A stretch of DNA of 34,220 nucleotides from Acidobacteriota bacterium (GTDB taxonomy: Bacteria; Acidobacteriota; Terriglobia; Acidiferrales; UBA7541), in contig QHYR01000263.1 in NCBI GenBank assembly GCA_003223315.1, forward strand, positions 1-34,220, given 5' to 3'. The position numbers and the translations under genes were made by a program. Below are positions 8,751 through 18,547 of the stretch, piece by piece (position 1 is the first letter of the stretch; every line of letters begins with the position of its first letter). The notes below the pieces were generated by a model. It did no database searches and was not told where the DNA came from. It was given only the letters and a program-made list of their open reading frames with translations.

Positions 8751-9815
8751 TCAGCGGGCAATGTAGGTTTTGCTGAACCCGTTGCGGCTATTGGTGACGG
8801 TGAATTTGCCGTCCGGCTGAACTGACGCTTTGACCCAGTTCCCCTTGCAGTCCGCGGTTTCCTCGAGGTTTGCAATCATGTCTGGCGAAGTATTGTGGTG
8901 GGGGTCCGGATCGAGCAGCGACAAATGTTCCTGCCAGATGCCCTCGATTCCGGGGATCTGCGCCAGCCGCAAATAAGCCACCTTTTCGTACCGAGCAGCA
9001 CCGCCAGGCGTGATCGATTTGGCGTTGGCGTCAACCTGGCCCATGCCCTTGCGCGGCCCATTATTGACGACCACGACCTGAGGTTTGATGGCGTCGAGAA
9101 ACGCGGGCGCTCCCGCGCCGTCGAATGCGCCGTGACGGCTGGTCTGATAGACGGTTACCGTGCCCAGCTTGTTTACCGGGCACGCGAGCTCCATCTCTTT
9201 TTCCCAATCGAGATCGATCAGATTCAGATATTTGAACTTGCCGTAGCTGACCAGCACGCCGGCCACGCGCTGATTTTCGAGCCCGATGGGAGCCTTTTGC
9301 TCCGCGGTGGCGCAAAGCGGATTCGGGCCTCCGCCGTTGACGGGCTTCGCCAGCACCTTTTGATCGGAAGCGACCACGAGCACGCGAAGTCCCTTCACCG
9401 GGATCTCATCTCCCGGCTTCACGATGGTGCGCTTGCCGGCGGAGGCAGTCGTGTAGCTATCGAGCCATTGCTGATTTTCTTTCTCGATGGCATCGCCGTG
9501 ATCGTAAAACTTGCCGATGGGGATCATTTTAGAAAGCGCGGCGAGCCCGCCCACATGGTCTGCGTGGAAATGGCTGATGAGCAGATAATCGATTTTTTTC
9601 AAGCCGGCGAGTTGAGCCGCCGCATAGATACGTTTAGCGTCACGATCGCCCACCGTCCATCCCGTATCGATCAGGAATGATTCTCCGGAGGGAGAGACCA
9701 TCAACGTCGCCGCACCACCCTCGACGTCGATCCAGTAAATATCGAGAGGCCGGGACTGGGCGTAGAGATTGCCGGACGGGACGAGCAGCGATGCGAGAAG
9801 TAAGAGCAGCAGCAT
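8751..9815 (-). CDS. Secreted metallo-beta-lactamase-fold hydrolase
   Basis: This is a 354-aa protein with a leucine-rich signal peptide (MLLLLLLASLLVPSGNLYAQ). The ATG at 9815 is preceded by AGGGGG; longer in-frame starts lie inside the upstream gene and are rejected. Just after the signal, DIYWIDVEGGAATLMVSPSGESFLIDTG is followed by SHFHADHVGG (HXHXDH at residues 82-87), the metal-binding signature of the superfamily. The opening resembles the ComEC/Rec2-like branch. Later ligands are probably DLDWE and SRHGAFDG. The substrate is unknown. It begins 40 bases after the M20 peptidase stop and is probably its operon partner. Four cysteines (in NPLCATA, ELACPVN and ADCKGN regions) are compatible with disulphides in an exported protein. 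Confidence 0.87.
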   Translation of the reverse strand: MLLLLLLASLLVPSGNLYAQSRPLDIYWIDVEGGAATLMVSPSGESFLIDTGWTVGDRDAKRIYAAAQLAGLKKIDYLLISHFHADHVGGLAALSKMIPIGKFYDHGDAIEKENQQWLDSYTTASAGKRTIVKPGDEIPVKGLRVLVVASDQKVLAKPVNGGGPNPLCATAEQKAPIGLENQRVAGVLVSYGKFKYLNLIDLDWEKEMELACPVNKLGTVTVYQTSRHGAFDGAGAPAFLDAIKPQVVVVNNGPRKGMGQVDANAKSITPGGAARYEKVAYLRLAQIPGIEGIWQEHLSLLDPDPHHNTSPDMIANLEETADCKGNWVKASVQPDGKFTVTNSRNGFSKTYIAR

Positions 9816-9855
9816 GATAACCCCCTGAATCTGCCGGCCGGTTCCGGCTTGGAAA

Positions 9856-11262
9856 CTATTTCTTTGACGCCGCAACGTCGATGGCGGCGGTGTAGAGGTA
9901 TTCCACGAACTTGCCGACGCCATCGAGCCGGACTCGTTCGTCATTCCCGTGAACGCGCAAAGCGTCTGAGTCACCGGTTGGCGGTCCGATCGCATAAGCC
10001 TGCACGCCTTTGGCTCGGAGTTGCGCGGAGTCCGTGGCTCCGGTTCCCATCATCGGCAGCGTTACAGCACTTGGAAACAATTTGGCCTGGGCGCGTTCCA
10101 GCGCCTCGAACATTTCGTTGTGAATGGAAGATGGTGCGCCCGCAGGTCTATCGTTGGATTTGTTGCGTACAATCTCGATTTCAGGATCGCTAATGACCTT
10201 GCGCAAGGTGGCCACGAGCTCATCCACGTTTTCATCGGGCAGTGCACGCACGTCCAGTGTGGCCTCAGCGTCAGCCGGGATCACGTTCACGCGAAAACCG
10301 CCCTTGATAATCGTAGGAACAATCGAAGTTCGCAGCATAGAGTTTTGAGAAATTTTGCCGGCTGCGAGTTTCTGCTGAACGGAGGGCTCTTGGAGATGCG
10401 TGTAAAGATACGCATCTTCCGCAGAACTGATTTTGGCCAGCCTCGAAAAATATTCTCTGGTAGTTTCATTCAGCCGCATGGGCGGCTGCCATGCCAAGAG
10501 CTTCCCTACCGCCGCGCCTAGATGTGCGATCGGATTATCCAGGCGCGGCATGGAAGCGTGCCCACTCGATCCCCGCGCAATCAGCGTCATCTCGCGAGGC
10601 ACTTTTTCCGTCGTGCCCACGGAGGCATAGTCCACCCGGCCGTTGGTTTCATGAAGGGCTCCGCCTTCGTTGAGGACGTATTGGCATTCGATTTTGTCCC
10701 AGTGCTGAGCGACCATGAAATCGATGCCGTACCGCGTGGTTCCTTCTTCACCTGCTTCGGCGAGCAGGATCACATCCCGATCGAGCGCAATTTTCCTGCG
10801 GTGCAATTCGAGGAATACTTCGAGATTAGCGGCATCCATGGCTTTATCGTCACGCGAGCCGCGGCCATACAGGTAACCATCCTTTATAACCGCAGCGAAG
10901 GGATCCACTGTCCATTTATCCCGTTCGACCCCGACCACGTCCAAGTGGCCCATGAGCAGCAGCGGACGCTTGGCACCGTTGCCTTTGAGCCGCGCCACGA
11001 TGTTGCCGCGGCCTGGCGCTGATTCAAAGATCTCCGAAGCAACCCCCTCTTTATCGAGGACCGCTTTGATATAGTTCGCTGCCTTCACCTCATTGCCGGG
11101 AGGATTGCTCGTGTCAATCTTCACCAGATCCGTGAGGAATTGCACTGCCTCAGCCCGCGAGGCATCTGTTATCGCGCTCGAAGCTGCAGAAGATTGCTGC
11201 GCCGAAGCAGCAGACCCGAAGATAAGCGCGGAAACGATTACACCAACGAAGATCCTAGTCAT
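9856..11262 (-). CDS. Secreted M20-family metallopeptidase
   Basis: This is a 468-aa di-zinc peptidase or deacylase of the M20/M25/M40 family. The signal peptide covers about residues 1-21 (ending ASAQQ), and GGAG precedes the ATG. The motifs are complete: MGHLDVV with His106 (metal) and Asp108, GRGSRDDK with the bridging Asp at 138, and LAEAGEEG with catalytic Glu172 and metal Glu173. A dimerisation domain follows, with RGSSGHASMP at its start. A C-terminal GTGATDSAQLRAKGVQAYAIGP and a late VHGNDERV supply the last histidine. Such proteins release amino acids or acyl groups from peptides or N-acylated amino acids; the natural substrate is not evident. The amidase gene lies 135 bases upstream, suggesting peptide or amide scavenging. 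Confidence 0.92.
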   Translation of the reverse strand: MTRIFVGVIVSALIFGSAASAQQSSAASSAITDASRAEAVQFLTDLVKIDTSNPPGNEVKAANYIKAVLDKEGVASEIFESAPGRGNIVARLKGNGAKRPLLLMGHLDVVGVERDKWTVDPFAAVIKDGYLYGRGSRDDKAMDAANLEVFLELHRRKIALDRDVILLAEAGEEGTTRYGIDFMVAQHWDKIECQYVLNEGGALHETNGRVDYASVGTTEKVPREMTLIARGSSGHASMPRLDNPIAHLGAAVGKLLAWQPPMRLNETTREYFSRLAKISSAEDAYLYTHLQEPSVQQKLAAGKISQNSMLRTSIVPTIIKGGFRVNVIPADAEATLDVRALPDENVDELVATLRKVISDPEIEIVRNKSNDRPAGAPSSIHNEMFEALERAQAKLFPSAVTLPMMGTGATDSAQLRAKGVQAYAIGPPTGDSDALRVHGNDERVRLDGVGKFVEYLYTAAIDVAASKK

Positions 11263-11397
11263 GGCGAAGCTCCTCGGGGACGCGCAGACATCTTATCTGC
11301 ACTTATTAACTGCATGAAACCGCGGCTAGCGCAAAGACTATGTCATTCACATATTTGCGTCAATAAGGGGTGCGTGTGCGACGTCGTTGGCAACATT

Positions 11398-13128
11398 TCA
11401 GGGGAAAGAAGGCGGAGGAATGCGGCGCTTGGTGGCATGCTCGAGTGCATAGGCAAGTTCGATGAGTCGTGGCTCGCTGCACGCGCTACCCGTGAAGCTC
11501 ACACCGAATGGCGCTGGTTTGGCGTCGAATCCGTCGGGAAACGGCGGCGTCGACTCATTCGGAACCATGCCGAATGGGACGATTACTGTCGGGTAACCGG
11601 GTTTCGCGGCAATCGCGGCGCCCGTTGCGCCGGGAAATACCAGAGCATCCAGGTGATTCTCCTTGAGTGCTGCATCAATTCCCTGCGTAGCGGCCAAGGC
11701 AATATCCTTGGCGCGATCGGCTTCGTATCGGGCGCGGTCCGCATCCACATCCATTTCGTCTGAGATGTCAAGTTGAGACTGGCCGTACTTAATGGCGCCC
11801 GCGGGCTGGTGAGCAAGATTGAATTGTCGAAGGTCGGTCAGCGACTTAACGGGCGCGGCAGGTCCCAGGGTTTGGAGCCAATTGTTGAAATCGCGCTTCA
11901 TACCGTATTTCAAAACGATCGAGCAATTCTCGTCTTTTCCCTTTGCATTCTGATCGCCTGAGCACATGCTCCACAAAAGCAAATTGCTTTGCGGATCTGT
12001 AGAAGTGACGCTGGGAATGTCGGCTGGATCGACGATGATGGCTCCGAGTTTCTTGAGAATCTCGATGGCCTCATCCATAACGATCTTCTGGGCCGGCTTG
12101 AGACCCCCGCCGGCAATAATCGTGCCGGGCGGCACGACTTCGTCGTAGTAGAACGCTCGGGGAATGCCGATGCGCGCACCCTTCAAACCGTTCTGTTTGA
12201 GAAAGCGCCTATAGTCGTGTCTGGGCGGAGGTTTGCAGGCGCCCGTGGCCCGATCATTTGGGTCGGGCGCATCACCTTCCATGACTCCCAGCAGCATCGC
12301 CGCATCGGTCACGCTTTTGGCCAGAGGACCAGGTGTGTCCTGATCCGCGGTGATCGGAATGATGCCGTACCGGCTGATACGTCCGACGGTTGGCTTGATA
12401 GCCGCGAGCATATTTTGATTTGCCGGATTGAGAATGGAGCCGGAGGTCTCCGTCCCCACATTGGCAGCCCAGAAATTTGCCGCCGTGCCAATACCCGAAC
12501 TCGACCCACCGGCCGCAAGCGCGGGGCGGCCATCGAAGCTCCCTTCGCGCGGATCGCGTCTCGGATCGTAGGGGTTCATCCCATATCCGGCAATCGCGCT
12601 GTAGTTACCAGGCATGGGCGTGGGTGGGCCTGCGACCCAATTCGCCAATTCGGTCATGCTCGTCTTGGCGATGATCACGGCTCCGGCTCGCCGAAGATTT
12701 GTTGTGAGCGTCGCCTCGTAAGGCGGTGTGAAACCATCGAAAGTGAGAGCTCCGCCCGTTGTGGGCATGTTGGTCGTTTGGATATTGTCCTTGAGCGCGA
12801 TCGGTATTCCATGAAGGGGACCGCGTATTCTGCCTTGAGCGCGTTCGCGGTCGAGGGCCTCGGCCTCTTTCAGTGCGTTTGGGTTGACGGTAATGGCCGC
12901 GTGCAGCTTGTCTTCATAGAGCGCGATCCGGGTCAGGTATTGCAGGACCAACTCTCGCGAGGTGACGCGCCCCGTCCTCATTGCCGCTTGCATCTCGGGG
13001 ATCGAGGCTTCTACGACGGTAAATGATCGCTGAGTCCGCTTCAGCGCCCGAGGGTTCTGTTGATTCTGAGCAGACGCGGTGACAACTGATACGAAAGCGA
13101 GAAATACGAAAACGATCCGCGGTTTCAT
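11398..13128 (-). CDS. Secreted amidase (amidase signature family)
   Basis: This is a 576-aa amidase with the Ser-cisSer-Lys triad: Lys113 in GIPIALKDNI, the cis-Ser in AAGGSSSG (about 207-212) and the nucleophile Ser231 in GTETSGSILNP. I start at the ATG at 13128 because it gives a normal signal peptide (MKPRIVFVFLAFVSVVTASAQ); a TTG 15 codons upstream is the alternative, and neither has a strong ribosome binding site. The family hydrolyses carboxamides, aryl- and acylamides. An insertion rich in Gly, Pro and Asp follows the SMTELANW segment, typical of the long secreted members of soil bacteria. It lies in the minus-strand run between the PQQ enzyme (110 bases upstream) and the M20 peptidase. 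The exact substrate is unknown. Confidence 0.9.
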   Translation of the reverse strand: MKPRIVFVFLAFVSVVTASAQNQQNPRALKRTQRSFTVVEASIPEMQAAMRTGRVTSRELVLQYLTRIALYEDKLHAAITVNPNALKEAEALDRERAQGRIRGPLHGIPIALKDNIQTTNMPTTGGALTFDGFTPPYEATLTTNLRRAGAVIIAKTSMTELANWVAGPPTPMPGNYSAIAGYGMNPYDPRRDPREGSFDGRPALAAGGSSSGIGTAANFWAANVGTETSGSILNPANQNMLAAIKPTVGRISRYGIIPITADQDTPGPLAKSVTDAAMLLGVMEGDAPDPNDRATGACKPPPRHDYRRFLKQNGLKGARIGIPRAFYYDEVVPPGTIIAGGGLKPAQKIVMDEAIEILKKLGAIIVDPADIPSVTSTDPQSNLLLWSMCSGDQNAKGKDENCSIVLKYGMKRDFNNWLQTLGPAAPVKSLTDLRQFNLAHQPAGAIKYGQSQLDISDEMDVDADRARYEADRAKDIALAATQGIDAALKENHLDALVFPGATGAAIAAKPGYPTVIVPFGMVPNESTPPFPDGFDAKPAPFGVSFTGSACSEPRLIELAYALEHATKRRIPPPSFP

Positions 13129-13238
13129 GCCGAGAGATTTTATGCCAAATCGCCCGGGGCTTTTCAACCGCAAGGGAGCCGCCTGAGGAAGGTGCGCAAG
13201 TCTCCGGCCCGCCCCAGACTCGCGACGTCAGATGTTGA

Positions 13239-15464
13239 TTAACGGTTAGCCGGCTGCGTTGCAAGGTTGCGCGTGATTGCAGGCGCTTTGCTTGTGTTCC
13301 TGTCTGGCAAGGCGAAGACGTAGAGGGCATTGCCGGACTGAGGATGGCGCACGTCAGGCTCGATCATACGAGGAACGTTCCGCGGGCTGCCGCCGCCGAG
13401 TCCCGTGGTGACTGCGATGTATTGCTTGCCACCGACACTGAAGGACGCCGGAAAACCTTGCACCGACGTGCCGAGTCGAACCTGCCACAGAATTTCCCCG
13501 GTGTTCACGTCGAAAGCTCGGAAATTACGATCTAAATCGCCGGCAAAGACCAGACCGCTGTTGGTTGACAGCACTGCGGTCAAAAACGCCGGCCTTTGAT
13601 CATGCGTCCAAACCTGTTTCATGGTTTTGACGTCGAAGGCAGCGAGTTTGCCGACGTTGCCGTCCGAACCTGGCATCTCATAAAAACGCCGGTCACCCGC
13701 CGTGCCGCCTGAGCCCTCCGTGAAGGTGACTTTGCGTCCGGACATCTCCATGCAGCTCTGGCTTAGGGGAATGATCAGCACTTTACTTCCAGGGTCATAG
13801 CTCATGGCCTGCCAGTTATGACCACCTTCGGTGCTTGGACATGACGGGATCCATTGCTGAGTTTTAGACGCAATGATGTCCGGGCGGTAGGCGAGCAACC
13901 CCTTTTTCCGATCAAGCCAGGTGAAGACGTTCTGAAATACCGTTTCCTTGGCGTCAATAAACTCGCCGGTCTTGCGGTCAAGCTTCCACAGGATGCCAGC
14001 CTTGCCGATGGTGAAGGCGACTTTTCGATCGCCAATATCAACCAAGACTCGCTCGTAAACTTCGTCGAGATCGAGCGATTCACCAGGAACATGCTGGAAA
14101 TACCAGGCGAGTGTACCGTCGTTTGGCCGCAAAGCCAGCGTGGCACTGGAGTAAAGCGCCGCCGCAGCGCCGGTTCCCCGGCTGGCCTGCACCCAGGGCT
14201 TGGCCTGTGCGACGCCCCAGTAAGTGAGGTTCAACTCCGGATCGTAGCTTCCCGTGATCCAAGTCTCGGCGCCAACTCGCAGCATGTTGGGAACTTCGCC
14301 CCAGCTATCTCCGCCCGGCTCGCCGGATCGCGCCTCGGTGTTGAATCGCCAGAGCACTTTTCCGTTCGAAGGGTCGAACGCAGTGATGAAGCAGCCTTGC
14401 TCGGTATCCTTGGACTTGTAACGATCGCAGCCACCGAGCCCCTGCAGAACTTTGCCGCCGATTACATTCGGACCACTGCTGTTGCCATAGCCTTTGGCGT
14501 TGTCGGCAATAACGGCATCCCACACCGTTTCCCCCGTACGCGCATTGAGGGCGACCAGGTGCGCGTTGGTGGTTGCGACGAACACCTTGTCCTGATAGAT
14601 AGCGAGATTCCGCGTCGCACCGGTGCCGCCGCTCTGCTCTCCTCCTGAACTCAAGCGATTCTCCCAGATCAACTCGCCGGTGCGGGCGTCGAGCGCCTGA
14701 ACGATGTTGTTTATATTCGGCAGATAGATGATTCCATTGTGCACCAAAGGCGAGGGCTCATTAGCCCCGCTACCCTCATTCATGGCCCACACCCAGGCAA
14801 GACGCAGGTCATGTACGTTCTCGCGCGTGACCTGCGTCAGGGCTGAGTGATTCCAGGCCTGATAGTTGCCGCGAATCATCAACCAGTCGTTGGGATCGGG
14901 ACGACGCAGCATTTCGTCGGTGACCGGAACATAGTCCTTAATTTCACGGCTAAACGTGAGGCCCGCCGGGCTGGCCGGCCTTGCGGCAGCGACGCTTCGG
15001 GCCGCGGTTTGTGCGGAGATTTCCTGCGAGACCGCCACAGGCGTTTCGCCGCCGGCGAGTTCGCCAATTCCTATAGCGGTCGCTGCCGTGAGCGCCTTAG
15101 TGCCCGGAGTCGCACCATTGGACTGAAGAATGAAGGCGACAATCGCAACCACGCCCTGTTCCCCAACTGAGCCTAGCTTGCCCGGTGGCATGCTCGTCGA
15201 AATGCGGTTGAACAGGTCTCGGGTTGTGCGGCTACGCCATGTGTTCATGAAGTCCGGTCCAGCCAGCGGCAGCGCTTCGTTGCTACCCTTCAGATCGGGC
15301 ATGTGGCACGCCGCGCAATTGGCCAGATAGGCGGCTCGGCCAGCGGTGAACTGCTCGGCCGTATAAGAGTCTGATCTCACTAGCTGTTGTCCGGCAGCGC
15401 TCACCACGCCAACCACAATCACCGCGACCACGGTTAGAAACAGGCGCGCTCTTTTTCTGGTCAT
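13239..15464 (-). CDS. PQQ-dependent dehydrogenase with N-terminal cytochrome c domain
   Basis: This is a 741-aa quinohaemoprotein. The signal peptide spans residues 1-25 ([14 protein letters not shown]). Residues 35-115 form a class-I cytochrome c domain, with CAACH at 50-54 and a probable distal ligand Met92 in TSMPPGK. From about 165 onwards there is an eight-bladed PQQ propeller: [25 protein letters not shown] opens it, and repeated [37 protein letters not shown] and [12 protein letters not shown] tryptophan-docking motifs follow. In the usual type-II quinohaemoprotein alcohol dehydrogenases the cytochrome is C-terminal, so the order here is inverted. It oxidises an alcohol, aldehyde or other hydroxyl substrate in the periplasm and passes electrons through its own haem. 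The upstream CHRD gene ends 12 bases before it. The substrate is not predictable. Confidence 0.93.
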   Translation of the reverse strand: MTRKRARLFLTVVAVIVVGVVSAAGQQLVRSDSYTAEQFTAGRAAYLANCAACHMPDLKGSNEALPLAGPDFMNTWRSRTTRDLFNRISTSMPPGKLGSVGEQGVVAIVAFILQSNGATPGTKALTAATAIGIGELAGGETPVAVSQEISAQTAARSVAAARPASPAGLTFSREIKDYVPVTDEMLRRPDPNDWLMIRGNYQAWNHSALTQVTRENVHDLRLAWVWAMNEGSGANEPSPLVHNGIIYLPNINNIVQALDARTGELIWENRLSSGGEQSGGTGATRNLAIYQDKVFVATTNAHLVALNARTGETVWDAVIADNAKGYGNSSGPNVIGGKVLQGLGGCDRYKSKDTEQGCFITAFDPSNGKVLWRFNTEARSGEPGGDSWGEVPNMLRVGAETWITGSYDPELNLTYWGVAQAKPWVQASRGTGAAAALYSSATLALRPNDGTLAWYFQHVPGESLDLDEVYERVLVDIGDRKVAFTIGKAGILWKLDRKTGEFIDAKETVFQNVFTWLDRKKGLLAYRPDIIASKTQQWIPSCPSTEGGHNWQAMSYDPGSKVLIIPLSQSCMEMSGRKVTFTEGSGGTAGDRRFYEMPGSDGNVGKLAAFDVKTMKQVWTHDQRPAFLTAVLSTNSGLVFAGDLDRNFRAFDVNTGEILWQVRLGTSVQGFPASFSVGGKQYIAVTTGLGGGSPRNVPRMIEPDVRHPQSGNALYVFALPDRNTSKAPAITRNLATQPANR

Positions 15465-15476
15465 GTCAGCACCCTT

Positions 15477-15917
15477 TCAACGCAATATCCATCCCCACAG
15501 GTTCCCCTCTGGGGCGCGTTCGGAATCAATTTGCACGTAGAGGCGGCCATTCCTGAGGTCCTCAACCTCTGAAGATGCTAAATCGAGCGACCCACTAACG
15601 CCGCCGGTCTTCTCTTTGGTAACGGTGAGATCGTGGACCGCGGGACCACGAATACCCTTTTGTGGACCGATGTGGAGGCTCGCGCGAAGAGCAGGTGAGC
15701 GCAATCCCTCGAATGACCCTGTGATCGTGAGCTTGTTACCTGCCAAAACTGCCTTTAGGGAACCTGAGCCGGCGACGGTAGACAGCATGGTCGCGTCCAC
15801 CGGAACCGTGGAGAGTCGTGCCTTGAACGATTCTCCATTCTGGGCAATGGCTGAACACCCCGCCAGTACAATCAAGGTGCCAACCAGAGCGTTGATGCGT
15901 CCGCGTTGCTTCGCCAT
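15477..15917 (-). CDS. CHRD-domain lipoprotein
   Basis: This is a 146-aa protein with a lipobox-like end to its signal peptide (GTLIVLAGCSA), so it is probably lipid-anchored. Residues 35-145 match the CHRD domain found in chordin and many bacterial exported proteins: GSFEGLRSPALRASLHIGPQKGIRGPAVHDL, then the closing YVQIDSERAPEGNLWGWIL (canonical form YVNVHT...PGGEIRGQL). The canonical second histidine is replaced (YVQIDSE). The bacterial role of CHRD domains is not known. It sits 12 bases upstream of the PQQ dehydrogenase on the same strand, so the two are very probably co-transcribed, possibly as an anchored accessory. ATG 15917 is used; a TTG two codons upstream is equally open. Confidence 0.85.
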   Translation of the reverse strand: MAKQRGRINALVGTLIVLAGCSAIAQNGESFKARLSTVPVDATMLSTVAGSGSLKAVLAGNKLTITGSFEGLRSPALRASLHIGPQKGIRGPAVHDLTVTKEKTGGVSGSLDLASSEVEDLRNGRLYVQIDSERAPEGNLWGWILR

Positions 15918-16068
15918 TGTCAAAAAGGGTTACGAAATTGTTTCAGGCTAACGCCTGCGGGGCATCTTACGCCTACTGTTTCCCGGCTTGCAAACCTTAA
16001 ACGCTGTCTATTTCTGGATCAGCTGCCGCAGTAGCGAAGTCCAGAACTGCGGAAACGCCGCGGTCACT

Positions 16069-17442
16069 TCACCGGCCCACTGCAGCAGCTTTTTCGCCTG
16101 GGACCGCGCTCGGTGATTCGGTGCGCCCGAGCAGGAGGATAGCCAGAGCTGCCGCCCCTGCCAGCACTACGAGTGGTAGGAGGGCCAGCGAAAACCTCCC
16201 GGTCAGGTCCTTAATAAATCCCATTAGATATGTCGTGCCGAAACCAGCAAGATTGCTGAGTGCGTTTATTTGCGCCAGGCCGGCAGCCGCTGTGCTTGCC
16301 GAAAGCCACTCGGTCGACACCGCCCACGCAGGTCCCTTGCCCGCATAAATACCGATCACGGCCAGGGACAGAATGACGAGGATCGAGAATAGCGAGTCAA
16401 ACAGGAGCGCTGCCGCAAGGCTGAATGTCGTCAGCATTAGCGGCAACGCGGCATGCCAAATCCGTTCGCCGCTTTGGTCCGATCGCCTTCCCCACCAGAC
16501 CATGATCACCGAAGCCAGCGCAAAAGGGATGGAATTGAGCAGCCCGGTCTGCAGGTTAGTGAGGCCGTAAGATTTGATAATCTGCGGCTGCCACAGCTGG
16601 AGGCCGCTGCTCACGGCCGTGCTTCCCGCGAAAACCACGCTGAGCGCGAGAACATGCTTGTTCCACAATACCTGCCAAAGACTCAGACGCCCTACGGGCC
16701 GCTCCTGCCGCGTCTCAGCATCGAGCCTGCTCTCCAGCCAGTTTCGCTCATTGGCGCCGAGCCATTTCGCATCCGTGGGCCGGTCGCTCAGCACGAACAG
16801 GCACGCCAAGCCCAGCACAACGGCCGGAGCGCCCTCCAGGATGAACATCCATTGCCATCCGCGGAGCCCTAGCCATCCATCGATTCCAAGCAGAGCCGCG
16901 GAGATCGGCGACCCGAGGAAACTCGAGACAGGAATAGCCACCATAAAAATTCCGATGATTCGCCCACGATAGTTGGCCGGAAACCAGTAAGTCAGGTAGA
17001 GAATCACTCCCGGGAAAAAGCCGGCCTCCGCCGCCCCTAGCAGCAGACGCATCGCATAGAACGAGTGCGGACCTTTCACCAGGGCCATTCCGCCGGCCAG
17101 AAATCCCCAAGTGATCATGATTCGGGCGATCCAGCGACGCGCGCCGACCTTTTGCAAGAGCAAGTTGCTTGGCACTTCGCAGAGAAAATAGGAAACAAAA
17201 AAAAGACCGCCCCCAAGGCCAAATACGGTGGCTGACAGGTGGAGGTCCTGGACCATCTGCAGCGCCGCGAAACCAAGATTGACCCGGTCCACAAAGGCAA
17301 TGAAATAACAGATCATCAAGAAGGGCACGATGCGCAGGGCAACCTGGCGCATCGTGCTGGCTTCCAGTGTGTTTCTCTCGGCCAGCGTGTTTCTATCGGA
17401 AGGTTCGCTCTTGGGAGTCATGTAGGATTCGTCCTTTGACAT
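16069..17442 (-). CDS. MFS transporter, anion:cation symporter (ACS) type
   Basis: This is a 457-aa membrane protein with 12 expected transmembrane helices and the ACS-family signature early on: FLMICYFIAFVDRVNLGFAALQM, with the charged Asp-Arg pair in helix 1. GARRWIARIMITWGFLAGGMAL and GAAEAGFFPGVILYLTYWFP follow, also typical. Family members import organic anions such as hexuronates, phthalate, 4-hydroxyphenylacetate and tartrate. It is divergent from the LigI-like hydrolase (124 bases between starts), so a substrate converging on 2-pyrone-4,6-dicarboxylate, or a related aromatic acid, is a reasonable inference. The start could be ATG 17442 or the ATG at 17421; the latter has AAAGGA upstream. 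It heads the minus-strand run that continues to 8751, after a 151-base gap. Confidence 0.9.
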   Translation of the reverse strand: MSKDESYMTPKSEPSDRNTLAERNTLEASTMRQVALRIVPFLMICYFIAFVDRVNLGFAALQMVQDLHLSATVFGLGGGLFFVSYFLCEVPSNLLLQKVGARRWIARIMITWGFLAGGMALVKGPHSFYAMRLLLGAAEAGFFPGVILYLTYWFPANYRGRIIGIFMVAIPVSSFLGSPISAALLGIDGWLGLRGWQWMFILEGAPAVVLGLACLFVLSDRPTDAKWLGANERNWLESRLDAETRQERPVGRLSLWQVLWNKHVLALSVVFAGSTAVSSGLQLWQPQIIKSYGLTNLQTGLLNSIPFALASVIMVWWGRRSDQSGERIWHAALPLMLTTFSLAAALLFDSLFSILVILSLAVIGIYAGKGPAWAVSTEWLSASTAAAGLAQINALSNLAGFGTTYLMGFIKDLTGRFSLALLPLVVLAGAAALAILLLGRTESPSAVPGEKAAAVGR

Positions 17443-17566
17443 CCGCCCGTCTTATCCGAGAAGGCGGCTGCTTGGCCATCGGAGAGACCATTGACGGCGC
17501 TGGAGTCCAGATTCTACATTCTGTCGAATGTTTTTTAACACATTCCATTCATCACACGGAGGATAA

Positions 17567-18448
17567 GTGGATTCTTGGACCGATTCTTGTACGGGGCCCG
17601 ATCCTCACACGAAAGTTCCGCGGTTCAAGATGCCTTCCTTGGCCTGCGACGCACATTGCCATGTCTTCGGTCCTGCCGCGAAATTCCCCTACGCCTCCAA
17701 GCGCGCCTATACGCCCCCCGACGCCCCCAAGGAGAGCCTGGCGGCGCTGCACAAAACTCTCGGAATTGAGCGATGCGTGATTGTTCAAGCGAGCTGTTAC
17801 GGCACCGACAACCGTGGCATGCTCGATGCCATTGCCACAAGCGGCGGCCGTTATCGCGGCATCGCCATCGTCGATGAGACGTTCACCGACCAGGATTATG
17901 CTGCGTTGCAGGAGGGCGGGATCCGAGGCGTGCGCTTCAATTTCGTCAAGCACCTGGGCGGCATGCCGGACATGAATGTCTTCCGCCATGTTGTCGAGCG
18001 GATTCAGCCGCTCGGATGGCATCTAGTCGTTCATCTCGACGCCGCCGATATCACCGAGCTTTCCGGGATTTTGCGCAAGCTTTCGCTTCCGTTTGTCATC
18101 GACCACATGGGGCGCGTCAAGGCAGGTGCGGGCATCGAACAAGAGCCATTTCGGGCGCTTCTTGGTCTGCTGAAACTTGATAGCTGCTGGGTCAAGGTTT
18201 GCGGCTCCGAGCGCGTTTCGGCGACGGGCCCCCCGTTCCTGGACGCAATTCCGTTCGCCCGGGCGCTAGTGAACGCCGCTCCCAGACGTGTGCTGTGGGG
18301 CACCGACTGGCCTCACCCAAACGTCGGCCGCCACATGCCGAACGACGGAGATCTGGTCGACCTCCTGCCGCTGATCGCGCCCAGCGAGGAGCTCAGGGAA
18401 AAACTTTTGGTCAAAAACCCGGCGACTCTGTACGATTTTCAACCCTGA
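17567..18448 (+). CDS. LigI-like amidohydrolase (2-pyrone-4,6-dicarboxylate hydrolase family)
   Basis: This is a 293-aa enzyme of the LigI branch of the amidohydrolase superfamily, which opens the lactone of 2-pyrone-4,6-dicarboxylate in the protocatechuate 4,5-cleavage route. GTG start at 17567 with GGAGG five bases upstream. LigI-type features in order: CDAHCHVFGP (His30, His32), AYTPPDAP with Tyr48, VQASCYGTDN, GVRFNFVKHLGG with Arg123, WHLVVHLD, PFVIDHMGR with His180, VKVCGSERVS with Arg216, and VLWGTDWPHPN with Asp247. One position differs from LigI as I recall it: after FNFVK the substrate-binding Arg is His129 here, so activity on the same substrate is not certain. No export signal, unlike many neighbours. 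The transporter next door is the natural functional partner. Confidence 0.88.
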   Translation: MDSWTDSCTGPDPHTKVPRFKMPSLACDAHCHVFGPAAKFPYASKRAYTPPDAPKESLAALHKTLGIERCVIVQASCYGTDNRGMLDAIATSGGRYRGIAIVDETFTDQDYAALQEGGIRGVRFNFVKHLGGMPDMNVFRHVVERIQPLGWHLVVHLDAADITELSGILRKLSLPFVIDHMGRVKAGAGIEQEPFRALLGLLKLDSCWVKVCGSERVSATGPPFLDAIPFARALVNAAPRRVLWGTDWPHPNVGRHMPNDGDLVDLLPLIAPSEELREKLLVKNPATLYDFQP

Positions 18449-18547
18449 TCGTTCGCGCCATATGTTGGGCACAGTAATGGTGTCACGTTGCAGGACACCG
18501 GGAGAGAGAACGCATTCGTTTGACGGCGCCTTGACCGAAATCTGTGC

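Noticed and set aside
8895-9680. Plus-strand open frame (261 aa)
   Set aside because: Antisense to the metallo-beta-lactamase-fold gene with an intact HXHXDH; no family signal.
11989-13026. Long plus-strand open frame (345 aa)
   Set aside because: Lies antisense within the amidase gene, which has its full catalytic triad; the composition (Arg/Gly/His-rich) is that of a shadow frame.
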